Shown here piece by piece: positions 53,087 through 63,700 of a DNA stretch of 64,000 nucleotides (the stretch's first letter is position 1; every line of letters begins with the position of its first letter). Source of the DNA: Brachyhypopomus gauderio (Eukaryota > Chordata > Actinopteri > Gymnotiformes > Hypopomidae); NCBI RefSeq assembly GCF_052324685.1, contig NC_135212.1:3666705-3730704 (forward strand), in the 5' to 3' direction. The position numbers and the translations under genes are program-made. The notes below the pieces were generated by a model that was not told where the DNA came from, made no database searches, and was given only the letters and a program-made list of their open reading frames with translations.

Positions 53087-53700
53087 TGAATCGAATTGAA
53101 TCAATTCATTTGAATCACGGTGTTCCGAAACACTGTTTAGAAGTCTGTATCGAAAGGGGAAAGCCATGTGACTGTTCCAAAAACGGGTTTCTTACATCAC
53201 GCAGTTTCGAGACGTTTTGAAACTTTTCACGCGTTTTAGTCCGCACTTAAGTTTGAGCAGCTGGTCTGAGATCAAAATGTTTACTGATTACTTGTGATCA
53301 GTTGTGATTACAACTGATTACTTGTAATGTTTAATAAATAAAGGATTACATAAGCATTTCCCTACTTTGCAATGTAAAATGAATAATGTCAGCTATATCA
53401 ATCCACTGACTAAAAGAGTATCATAATGAAAAATACATCTTAATGACATCATTAAAACAACCCTGTTCTCTGCAAAATTATGTTTTTGTGATTAAAATTT
53501 ATTTAGGGACACAATCTGTTATGGGGGAATATTTCCTATCATTTTTCATAAATTAACACATTACTTCTGTTAAGAAAATGTTGTGGATTTAGGCCCTGGT
53601 TGCCCACTAGATGTTACTGTGGCATGGGATGATTTTTCCAAATCAATTGGTTCATTTGATTCGATCTCCCAAAAGCCCCACTTTTGCCGTCTCTATGAAA
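53087..53700. repeat. Interspersed repeat, copy B, in an ApoL-like intron
   Basis: Same orientation and sequence family as 26668-27345. Shared blocks include CACTGTTT, TTTTAGTCCGCACTTAAG, GCAGCTGGTCTGAGATCAAA and ACTGATTACTTGT, and the copy ends in CCCCACTTTTGCCGTC. It is slightly shorter internally and has an extra TAGATGTTACTGTGGCATGG block. Non-coding. Confidence 0.78.
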
Positions 53701-53979
53701 AACCTTTACCAAAATTACAAACAAAACTGGATAGAGAAATAACAGCATAAGTAAACTTGAGTAAGGGCAGAAGTGGCGAAGGAGCGAGCATACTCGGAAA
53801 CAACAGGGAAAAACCAGAGCAAGGTAAGTACAACAATGTAGCATGAAGCAACAAGAGGCTGACTGAATGTGCGCAGTGTTGGCAACAAACAACTCAACAA
53901 TGAGACTCTGCTGCCATCATCCTGAAATAGGAAGGACAGCTGCAGGTCATCACTGCTGATTGTGTGTTAGTGAGTGAGT

Positions 53980-54066
53980 GCTGGTTCGCAAGCGAGCGTT
54001 GGTTCGAAAGTGGCCGTTGGTTCGAAAGTGAGCGTTGGTTCGCTAGCGAGTGCTGGCTCGCGAGCC
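53980..54066 (+). repeat. About 20-bp tandem repeat (GAGCGTTGGTTCG)
   Basis: Four to five imperfect units of the form GTTGGTTCGAAAGTGAGC, with GCTAGCGAG/GCAAGCGAG variants, between ApoL-like exons. Confidence 0.75.
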
Positions 54067-54669
54067 TCCTCCTGTGGTGACAGGTGGAGCAACTCTGGAG
54101 TCAGCACTGACACAAAGAATTATTTTCCTGTATAATACTTACTCAAGATTGCCTCCAGAAAACACACCCTTTGATCTGCAGAGAATAAAACACTACTTTG
54201 ACAAAAGATAAACAGCTGTTAAAAAAGATAAACAGCTGATAAATAGTTAACACCCCAATACTGTACACCCCATGATAACAGAACTGAGATCTTACTTCTC
54301 TTTCATTCTCTCACACAGCTGTTGTGTGGTGCGAATATACTTGTCCAATTGGAAGGCCAAGACCTCCACATTGAAGAGGCTGGGCATGAAAAAAGCTCCT
54401 GCATCTCTCTTGAAGTGGATGAGGAGTGGAGAGACAACTCTGGTTGTGGAGATCACACAGCTGCAGCACTCACCCCTCTTGGTAGAATGTTTACACTCAT
54501 AAACACAAACAGTGAGGTGACTGCTAGCCTCTCCACTGCATCCATGAAGTGTTGGAGTTTCTCCAGTCCCTGCAGGGTTTCATTCAGGACTGATCCCAGC
54601 TCTTTCTCCAGGTCTTCCCTCCTGGAGTCTGCTGTCATCTGGGTCATACCACTCCACAGATACTCCCCA

Positions 54670-54925
54670 AAAGCCTTGATGACTTTCCACAAGATTTTGG
54701 AATGTGACTGTGGGAATTTGTGGCCATTCATTCAACACAGCATTTGTGTTATTGGGCACTGATATTGGACAAGAAGGTCTGACTCACAATTTAGATTCCA
54801 GTTGATCTCAAAGGTTTTCAATTGGGTTCAGGGCTCTGTGCAGACCACAGTTGTTAAACCATGCCTTTATGGAGCTGGCTTTGTGCACAGTCATGGAACA
54901 GGGGAAGGTCTTCCTGAAACTGTTA
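54670..54925 (-). mobile_element. Tc1-like remnant truncating the ApoL-like gene
   Basis: On the minus strand: CTGAACCCAATTGAAAACCT, TGAATGGCCACAAATTCCCA and CATTCCAAAATCTTGTGGAA. These are the DNA equivalents of the NPIE...LWDEL and QNLVES portions of a Tc1 transposase C terminus. It abuts ApoL exon sequence without an acceptor site. Confidence 0.7.
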
Positions 54926-55329
54926 CTACAAAGTTGGAATCATATAATGGTGTGAAATGTATACTGTAAAATTACCTTCACTGGAACTAAGGGGCCAAGC
55001 TCCAGCTTTAGCCCAATATCCTTATGAGTAATGTAACAAACTATGGTCAATATATATAAATATATATACACACACACAGTATCTGGCAAATGTCCTGTTG
55101 CTTAGCCAAGTTGTAGGAACAACAACAAATAACTTGACTTGTAGTTGATCAATTGAAATCAGAAATAGCTTATATGGAAGGTAAAGCCCTCTAGATTATG
55201 CTTATTATACCAAAAGACGTTTTGTATCATTAATTGAGTTTTATCATTAATTAGGTCTTGTATACAAAATAATGTTGAAATTATACACATACTTTATTTT
55301 GAATACACAAACATGTTACAATAACATTA

Positions 55330-55760
55330 GAAAAATAGTTAATATCAGTATGACTTCCATGAGCTTGGAGGACTGCATCCATACATCTTGGCAATGACTC
55401 AAACTATTGATGAAGTCATCTGCAATGGCAAAGTAATCAGTCTCGCAGGACTTCCAGAGTTCACCAAGATTTTTTGGTTTCATCTTTCAATCCTCAATAA
55501 TGTTCATGTCTGGTGACTGGGCTGGTCAATCCTCAATAATGTTCATGTCTGGTGATGGGGCTGGTCAATCCTCAATAATGTTCATGTCTGGTGATGGGGC
55601 TGGTCAATCCTCAATAATGTTCATGTCTGGTGACTGGGCTGGTCAATCCTGGAGCCCCTTGAACTTCTTTGCTTTCAGGAACCTTGATGTGGAGGCTGAA
55701 GTATGAGAAGGATCGCCATCCTGCTGCAGAATTTTGCAGTCTCCAGAGTTCCTTACCTCA
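55330..55760 (-). mobile_element. Mariner/Tc1-like remnant with internal 39-bp tandem repeats
   Basis: Minus-strand text reads like the SPDMNIIED box of a transposase (CAGACATGAACATTATTGAG), present in four tandem copies of a 39-bp unit at 55492-55650. Flanking text (55690-55735 and 55340-55470) also resembles this transposase family. No intact frame. Confidence 0.65.
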
Positions 55761-56536
55761 AAATATAACAAGAACCACCAACACATTTTAACCTGCAAAT
55801 GGGCATGTAAAAAAACTCATGTGGGCATTTTTCACCCCAACCAAGGTTGCATACCTTCTATGCACAAATTAGAGAATACTGTAAAATGCAAGATATATGT
55901 ATTCTACAGCACATTTTAAACAAATAGAAATAGGTTCTGCTTGATAAGACCATCTGCAGCCACAGTGACCCTGTGTGGATAAGACTGGCCCTGATCTACA
56001 ACAAAGAAATGCACGCTTACTCTGCCAAAAGACTGTTCTTTCATCAAGCATGCCAATAAATGCATGACGAGAAAGCCCAGGAGCCAGCTGCTTCAGATCC
56101 TGGAAAGACTGGAACAGGTCTACATGGATGATGGTCTGGTGGTTGATGGTAGCAGGTAAAGACTGGAACAGGTCTACATGGAAGATGGTCTGGTGGTTGA
56201 TGGTAGCAGGCCAATTTCCGCATTGTACTAGTTAATCAAGTCCAGTGGTCCAGCTTTTCATGCACTGAGAACAGCCCAGTGTTGGCAAATTTAGTTGGTA
56301 CCATCCTGAAATCAAAAAGAGCCGTGTAAGCAGTATGAATTCAGTCTTCTGCATTTAATTGAACTGAATTAAGTACTTACTAACAAGGATGACCTCTTTA
56401 CCACACATCAGCTTTAGCTGACTGGGAGAACAGGCACACTGTTGAGGTAGACGAAGCAATCTCTGTACAGCAAACATCTGTAAAGCGGGATCAACGGGCT
56501 GGGAACAACACAGACATGAGAAACAGGGAAACCAGA
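55761..56536. other. Spacer with a 54-bp tandem duplication
   Basis: The sequence AAAGACTGGAACAGGTCTAC and following text occurs twice with period 54 (56104-56157 and 56158-56210). A minus-strand frame at 55869-56051 (RTVFWQSKRAFLCCRSG) reads like decayed protein, possibly another transposase or helicase piece, but I do not recognise it. Confidence 0.4.
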
Positions 56537-56671
56537 GTGACAGCTAGGAGAGGGGGGCGTAGCCCTACGTGACAGCTAGGAGAGGGGGGCGTAGCCCTAC
56601 GTGACAGCTAGGAGAGGGGGGCGTAGCCCTACGTGACAGCTAGGAGAGGGGGGCGTAGCCCTACGTGACAG
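56537..56671 (+). repeat. 32-bp tandem repeat, 4.2 copies
   Basis: Unit GTGACAGCTAGGAGAGGGGG plus GCGTAGCCCTAC, four apparently identical copies and a partial fifth. High identity indicates recent amplification. Confidence 0.93.
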
Positions 56672-57205
56672 AAGCATTCCACTTCTCTGAGCTTTGAGCT
56701 TGCCGTTCAGCCCAGCTGAGTGGCACAGTGCCCTTCCCTTGTGGAGGAACGTCCCCGAGAAGGTCTTGCAGTGCATTAAGTTCTTGAGCACTATCTGTAA
56801 ATGTAAGACAAAAAAATTACTAAATTATTAAATGTGTGACTTACAGTTATGTATGTATAATCTGTGTAACAGATTTCTACTGACCATAATGTGTTGGCTC
56901 AGGCTGCTGAAATACTGGTTCAGCCACTTCAGAACTGCTCCTTTTACCTGAGTTTGGAACAAAAAGCAATGTGAGACCAAGGTACATTTTCATTATTCAA
57001 CTATCAGAAGACCTGTACAATTCAAATTTGGAGACCAAAAAGAACATTTATTACGTGTAGTCGAGTTATGAGTCTTTGGGGGAAAATTTGGAATAATTTG
57101 TTCTGAATTATCCCTCTGTCTCCACCTAACACCACCAGATACGAGTTTTGCCGACCTTCTTTTCTTTGCCTATGATTGTAAAATAAAAATTAGTACACAT
57201 ACCAG

Positions 57206-57375
57206 ACAGATAGATAGATGGATGAGATAGATGGATGGATGGATGAATGGATGCATGGATAGATATACAGAGAGACAACAGACACACACAGACAATGAAG
57301 ACAGACAGATAAACAGCAAGAGAGGCAGACAGATAGATGATGGATGGATGGATGGATGGATGGATGGATGGATAG
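57206..57375 (+). repeat. Compound GATA/GATG microsatellite
   Basis: Runs of ATAG, GATG and ACAG tetranucleotides with interruptions; the longest pure part is about eight GGAT units near 57338-57370. Confidence 0.92.
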
Positions 57376-57668
57376 ATAGACACAGACAGACGAGTGGCTC
57401 TTAAAAGTGCCGTTGGGTCGCTATAAAGGACAGTGAGATAGATGGATGTGAGGAGGGATCTAAAAGGTCTGTGAAAAGAAAAAAAAGCATTTAATGTTGA
57501 TGTAACCCACCCACAAAGTGGTGTATTTAATTATTTCTTGTTGCTATTTGTTTTATTCAAGAAAAAAATAAATTCTTTTAGTTTGGCATTTCAGGCACGT
57601 TTCTCAACTAATTGCCGCTTACCTGTAATTGTGGGTCTAGAGTTGTAATGCAGCACCCCCTCTAGGTC

Positions 57669-57817
57669 ACGTGAGTGTGCTGTTTTAGCGCCGTGAGAGG
57701 TGAAACGTCTGGTGGCTGCTCGTGAGAACTCGCATCCAGCGCAAATATTATATTTGCTGGTTATATCGCATATACACCCACATATTGTGTCTGAATTATC
57801 ACATTTTTCTTTATCAG
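57669..57817 (+). repeat. 149-bp direct repeat, first copy
   Basis: Identical, base for base by eye, to 58113-58261. This copy is followed by GTAAGAAAATG, a strong splice-donor-like sequence (CAG|GTAAGA); the second copy is followed by TGGACTG. Confidence 0.95.
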
Positions 57818-58112
57818 GTAAGAAAATGTCTTTGTTATTTTATTATTATTACTTAGTAGAGTTATTTTATTTCTGAGTTCTAAAATATGTACCGACCACG
57901 TTGTGCTTTATGCTAGCTATGGGGAAACTTAGCCCGATATGCAGTGGTTAACGTCAAGTTCAGTTTTGTTGTTAACTGTTGTAAATGTATTTGATATTGA
58001 ATTTTTCTGCCATCCAATGTATATATCTTGTAGTTCAAATTGTATAGTTGTTTGTGATTTTATTTAAGCAGGCCATTAGTGCTGCTAGTGTATATTTTAT
58101 TACATTGTCGAT

Positions 58113-58261
58113 ACGTGAGTGTGCTGTTTTAGCGCCGTGAGAGGTGAAACGTCTGGTGGCTGCTCGTGAGAACTCGCATCCAGCGCAAATATTATATTTG
58201 CTGGTTATATCGCATATACACCCACATATTGTGTCTGAATTATCACATTTTTCTTTATCAG
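58113..58261 (+). repeat. 149-bp direct repeat, second copy
   Basis: Second member of the exact pair; 295 bases separate the copies. It begins ACGTGAGTGTGCTGTTTTAG and ends TTTTTCTTTATCAG. The repeat's GC-rich start contrasts with its AT-rich surroundings. Confidence 0.95.
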
Positions 58262-58493
58262 TGGACTGTTGAGAGCGATCAAATTCTGGAACGGCTCCGT
58301 CTTCCGGATCAAGAGATATACTTGCTGGACACCAGTACTGCAATTTTTTTGAGCTCCATCTAACACCGTCACCGTAAGACTGTTCCATACGGATCCGGCG
58401 TTAGTCCGGAGACAAGACATTTTTTTTTGTTGTTTGGTTTGTTTGTTGTATACATATATATATATATATATATATGTGTGTGTATGAATGTAT

Positions 58494-58496
<3 letters not shown>

Positions 58497-58573
<77 letters not shown>
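58497..58573 (+). repeat. TA microsatellite
   Basis: About 38 TA units, with a shorter TA run at 58453-58475, within the Ty3/gypsy leader. Liable to length error in assembly. Confidence 0.95.
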
Positions 58574-58578
<5 letters not shown>

Positions 58579-58834
58579 ATTATTCATGAACATAGTATAT
58601 ATATATTTTTTAATAGACATCATTTTAAAAAAAAATTCCATTCGTCTGCGTTTTTGTGTGCTTAAGTTGAGTGCGAGCTAGAGTTGTCTCTAAGCTGCCC
58701 CAAATATAATTTAAATTATATCAACTACAAATTTTATTTATTCACTCCAATATCCCAGACCCTGTAGATTAATTTCCTTACAGGATCATACCCTATATTT
58801 TATTATTGGGTTACAACTGATAAGAGAAATTAAG

Positions 58835-58852
58835 TGGCGCCCAACGTGGGGC
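58835..58852 (+). other. Primer-binding site, tRNA-Lys type
   Basis: TGGCGCCCAACGTGGGGC matches the 18-nt primer site complementary to the 3' end of tRNA-Lys(1,2), as used by several retroelements (recollection). It marks the start of minus-strand synthesis and fixes element orientation. Confidence 0.9.
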
Positions 58853-58956
58853 CCGCTGCGGAGTAGACTTGTGTTCGCATTGACTAAGCACACACATTGA
58901 GCATACTACATATTGAGTATACTACACATTGGTTATACTACATTTCAGTTTTCAAA

Positions 58957-60712
58957 ATGGATGTGTGTACTCAGTATGATTTTGACCCTGAATGTTCAGT
59001 GCTCTTGAAAAATGTACATCCCACTGTAACACTCAGCGATGTACGTAGAGCCTTCCGTTTGATTGATAAGGTAATGAGAATTGAGTGGGTAGATGGAAAT
59101 ACTTCTGGGGTTTTACTTTGTGAGTTCCAAGAGTGTATTACTCCACTACTGCTGGAGGAGGAACACTTAAATGCAGATGGCAATGGGTATTGGGAAGTAA
59201 TTCAGGTAGATAGTCCTGAAGCTGGCAAGACCAAATTGCAGACAGAGGCTCCCAACAAGTCAGAGCATCTAGACAGTGTTCTGGGAGCCATGGCTGATGA
59301 CCTGGTGGCCCAGATAGAGTGCTTGGCAGATTTATATAGCGTGGATACCAATAACCTTAGCCAGCATATTGCTAATAAAATCACAAAAGGTGTAGGTTAT
59401 GGTGCACAGAACCCAGTTAGTTCCACTCCAGCTTCTAGCATATTTGCTCATAATGCAGACTCTGAGATTTCTGCCCCAACTTTTGTCACACCAACTCGGT
59501 CAGACAGCTCGGTCAGACAGCTCTGATTTTCCACGGGTTGCTCCAAAAGTGTCGTTTGCTCCTAGCGTTGACTCTCATTCTAGGGACAGGACCACTGATG
59601 CTGAGGCACAGGAGAGTTTTCTAATTCCCAGAGATGTACAGCGGGTAGTTGTAGAGCATGTAGTAAAACGTGATGCCAACTCCTTAGAGCCCACCACATC
59701 TCACCATAAGATCCGAACTTTCTCGGGACAGAGTCCAAAGCCGGCTGGGGAAGTTGACTTCAAAACCTGGAAAATATACGCAAGACAGGTGATCAGAAAT
59801 GACGCTTTGTCTGAAAATTACAAGAGGAGGCAGATACTAGATAGCCTTCTCCCTCCTGCTATCAGCATAGCACTCTGCGCTGGTGATAATGCACCCCCCA
59901 AGCTCTATCTACATGAGCTGGAAATTGCATACGGCAGTGTGACTTGTGGTGAAGAACTTTACATCCAATTCCTTGAGACACATCAGAACAGTGGAGAAAT
60001 GTCCTCTGACTTTTTGAGAAGGCTTCAGGCCTTAATGCAGGAAGTTGTTGAGAAGAAGGGTATGGCAGGCAGGCATGCTGATGTGCAGCTCATGAAGCAG
60101 TTTGTTCGTGGTTGTTGGGATGAGGGATTACTAACAGAGCTACGTCTTAAGGATGTGCTGACATGCCCGTCCCAGCCTACCATGAGTTACTCAGACCTGC
60201 TGTTTAAGATTAGGTCGATCGAGCAGGAAAGGCAACTTAAAGAGAGGAGGAAAAGTCGCCATCTTGGCATCCTACCGACTAAGGCACGTAGCCATACACA
60301 TGTCACCTCTAATTCTCAGCAATTACTACCTGAGAGTTGCAATAGTGCTGAAAAGGAAGATTTGAGACGAAGGATTCATCAGCTTGAAATAGAGGTGGCT
60401 GAAGCAAAAGCTGCATCTGAAGTAGGGAACGGTAATAGGGGAGTAATCTACCAAGAGTCTAAATCCACAACACAAGATACAACAAAGAACAAGACAAAAC
60501 TGGAACAAATTCCCATATCTAAATCTCAAGCTCAAAAGACCAGGACACTGAAGTTCTGCTATCGGTGTGGAGAGGACGCACATTTTCTGCAGCACTGTAA
60601 AAATCCAGTGAACGCAGCCCTGGTTCAAGAGAAACTAATGCAAAGACATGAACAAAAGAATAAATTCCAAAACACTAAAGCTTCACCCTCAGTACATTTA
60701 AATGGGGTGTAG
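58957..60712 (+). pseudogene. PNMA-like Gag of the Ty3/gypsy element, one frameshift
   Basis: First frame 58957-59526 (MDVCTQYDF) has an RRM-like N-terminal fold of the PNMA type (SVLLKNVHPTVTLSDVRRAF, GVLLCEF). Second frame, to 60712, has the PNMA capsid region: GEVDFKTWKIYARQVI, EELYIQFLETHQNSGEMSSD and MKQFVRGCWDEGLL. It then has a coiled coil and a CCHC knuckle (CYRCGEDAHFLQHC, 60557-60598). The break is a tandem duplication of TCGGTCAGACAGC near 59498-59523, which shifts the frame by one. Everything else is open. Structural protein forming capsid-like particles in related elements; mammalian PNMA genes are domesticated relatives. Confidence 0.88.
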
Positions 60713-63700
60713 CCTCTGTTGGGGAACAAACGGAGGCTACAAATGAAGAAAGTTCCAAAGCAGCCCAAAAGCAATTTGCATGCACTTTAAGCTTGAGTGA
60801 CAGTGTGTCAAAGCCTGAGAAACAAATACCTATTGGCTTAGTGGGAGAGCCTTATGATGGGGTAGCATGGTTGGATGGGGTGAAGTGTCATTGCCTCATA
60901 GATACTGGATCTCAAGTGACTTGTCTCTCAGAATCATTCTATAGGCAGCATTTGTATCACAGAGAGCTATCTTCTGTAGGTGATATCCTGCGTATTGAGG
61001 GTGCAGCGGGACAAGAGGTGCCTTACCTTGGGTATATTGAGATGGATATAAGATTTCCAGCCAGTGTTTGCGGGACAGGAACAACCTTCACCATTCTAGC
61101 CCTTATCTGCCCCGATCAAAATTATAATGCTAACACTCCCTTACTGGTAGGGACCAATGTCCTTAGACGACTTATTCAAGACTGTCAGAGTACGAGAGGG
61201 AACCAGTACCTCAGCACATTGCCCATACATGCTGACTGGATCAATGCCTATGCTATTTGTGATGCAAAGCTGAAGTCAGAGATGACTGATAGAAATCCTA
61301 TTCCTGTCCGTCTGTCCGGAAAACATGCAGTCACCATCCATAAAGAGGAGAGCCGTGTTTTGGTTGGGATTTGTCATGCCAAAAAGTCTAAATGGATGAG
61401 ACCAGTAGTTCTAGAGGAACCTGCAGGAGGCCCTTTTCCTGGTGGACTTGTGGTGAGTGCACAGTTAATCCAAGTGCAACCCAGATCACACAATAAAATT
61501 AGGGTAGTAGTTCAAAACATATCAGACCACAGTGTAACTTTGCAACCCAGGCAGAGGATTGCAGAAGGTTTTCTGGTGGATTGGGTCAAGCCAGTGAATC
61601 CAGGTGCCAGTTATGGTGATCCAAATGCTTCCAAACTTTCTGTTCAGCAATTCCCTTTGTCGGTTTCAGAAACTGCTGTTCCCCAGGATCTGAATTTCGA
61701 GAATTCCCTTGTGCCAGAAGAGTTTAAACTGCACATCATATCCAGAATAAACCAAGAAGTATCCAGTGCCTTCTCTAAGCATGATTTAGATGTCGGGCAT
61801 GTTAATGGTGTCACACACAAGATTGAATTGTCAGATCACATACCATTCAAAGAGCGTACTCGTCGAGTGTCACCTGCTGATTTTGAGGATTTAAAGAAAC
61901 ATCTGAAAGAGCTCCTATCTATCGGCATTATAGAGGAGTCAAACAGCCCCTATGCTTCCCCAGTGGTCTTAGTTAGAAAGAAAAATGGTGATCTTAGAAT
62001 GGTCGTGGATTATCGCAAACTCAATAATATAACCAAAAAAGATGCATATCCTCTTCCAAGGATAGAGGAGACTTTTGCCTTACTCACTGGTTGTAAATGG
62101 TTCTCCGTTTTAGATTTAAAAAGTGGCTACTATCAGCTGGAAGTTGAGGAAGCAGATCGTCCAAAAACTGCTTTTACTACGCCCTTTGGAAACTGGCAGT
62201 TCCGCCGCTTACCTCAAGGTCTCACTAATGCTCCTGCAACTTTTCAACGGACCATGGAGAGGGTTATGTCAGGGCTCAATCTGCAGGAAGTAATTGCTTT
62301 CCTAGACGATTTGATCATTTTTTCAGAAACCTTAGAACAACATGAGGAGAGGCTAATGAGAGTACTGGGAAGGATCGCTGCATTCGGGCTGAAGTTGTCT
62401 CCTACCAAGTGCAGGTTCTTTCAGACCTCCGTGAGATACCTGGGTCATGTGATTTCAGCCCAAGGTATTCAGCCTGACCCTGACAAATTAGAGGCTATAA
62501 AAGGGTGGCCTACGCCTAAAACAGTCAGAGAGCTCAGATCATTTCTGGGTTTCTCAGGCTATTACCGCCGATTTATGGAAAACTACTCTAGAGTAGTAAA
62601 GCCTCTAAATGAGTTGTTGCAGGGAGGATCCTCCACCAGACACAAAACATCGGCACATCAGAACAGATCAAAATTTCAATCTGTGGTTGAAAAGTGGAGT
62701 CCTGACTGTCAAAACGCCTTTGAGACTGTCAAACAAAATCTAACTGCTGTGCCAGTACTGGGCTTTGCTGACTGGAAGCTACCTTACATCCTCCATACAG
62801 ATGCTAGTACCACTGGTTTGGGTGCTGCACTGTATCAGATTCAGGAGGGGAAAGCTAGAGTCATTGCCTATGCGAGTAGGGGCCTCAGTAGAAGTGAAAG
62901 GAACTACCCTGTCCATAAGCTCGAGTTTCTGGCACTAAAATGGGCCATATGTGAAAAGTTCCATGATTTCCTTTATGGTGCCAATTTCAGCGTGCTAACG
63001 GACAACAATCCTTTAACATATGTGCTTACTACTGCCAAGTTAGATGCAGCTGGACACCGCTGGCTTGCCGCTCTGTCCATGTACAATTTCGATATTAAGT
63101 ACAGAGCTGGGAAAACTAACGTGGATGCTGATGGTTTGTCACGTAGGCCTCATGCCCCTGCAGGGGAGGATGAAGACTCTGAGGATATTGAGATGAGAGT
63201 AATGAGGATGCTGGATAGAGCAGCTCACTCTCCAGAAGAGTTTGAACTAATGAACCCAGCTGTCTTAGAGACTTTGTGCCTTAGACATGGTGTGCGGTGT
63301 ATGAGAGGAGGCGTGCAACTGGACAAAGAATCTGAAATAGACGATAGCGAATCTGAGGTGACTCCTGCAGTGGAAACGCTGCTGTGTGATGAGAGGGCTG
63401 TCCCGAGTGATTTAGTGGATCCTGAACCATGGCCCGGACATTCCACGTTACCCAGCATGACTCCATCTGACTGGGAAGAGCTACAAAGAGATGATCCCGC
63501 TATTAGTTATATAATCAGGCTTTTACAATCGGGTGAGGGGTTAGCTGACTCAGATGAGCAAACGGCACCTAGAGAAGTACATCTGCTCTGGAGAGAGAGA
63601 CAAAGATTGATCTTAATTGACCAAGTTCTATATCGTCAAGTTACCGATCAGTATGGCGAAAAGTATAATCAATTGGTAGTTCCAAGTAGCCTTAGACAAA

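Larger units (their letters stand above)
51866..54670 (-). pseudogene. Apolipoprotein L-like gene, broken
   Basis: ApoL family: amphipathic, membrane- or lipid-binding proteins. Exons on the minus strand: about 54296-54670 (5'-truncated), 54143-54175, 52891-52986, and 51866-52804, with consistent phases between the last three junctions. Evidence: LEKLQHFMDAVERLAVTSLF, then DAGAFFMPSLFNVEVLAFQL and RTTQQLCERMKE in exon 1. The last exon has a glycine-rich hydrophobic hairpin (VGIAGGVLSIVGLALAPVTA) and an ISLAKGKKSETSHLI-like tail. Breaks: a two-base shift near 54453 with a TGA, another shift near 52280 separating the membrane region from the C terminus, and loss of the 5' end to a Tc1 remnant. 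Fish ApoL genes are multicopy, so this is probably a dead paralogue. A working assembly with sequencing errors is less likely. Confidence 0.78.
57631..58834 (+). repeat. Putative 5' LTR and leader of the Ty3/gypsy element
   Basis: Starts at or near TGTAATTGTGGG and may end at GGGTTACA (58807-58814), giving inverted TGTAA/TTACA ends. About 20 bases then separate it from the primer site, longer than usual, so the exact end is uncertain. The 3' LTR is outside the window. The block contains a 149-bp exact direct repeat and a long TA microsatellite. Confidence 0.55.

Noticed and set aside
58427-58681. Frames rich in alternating Ile-Tyr on both strands
   Set aside because: They are translations of the TA microsatellite.
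57631-58834. Exact 5' LTR boundaries of the Ty3 element
   Set aside because: Without the 3' LTR in the window the ends cannot be proved; TGTAAT...GGTTACA is only the best guess.
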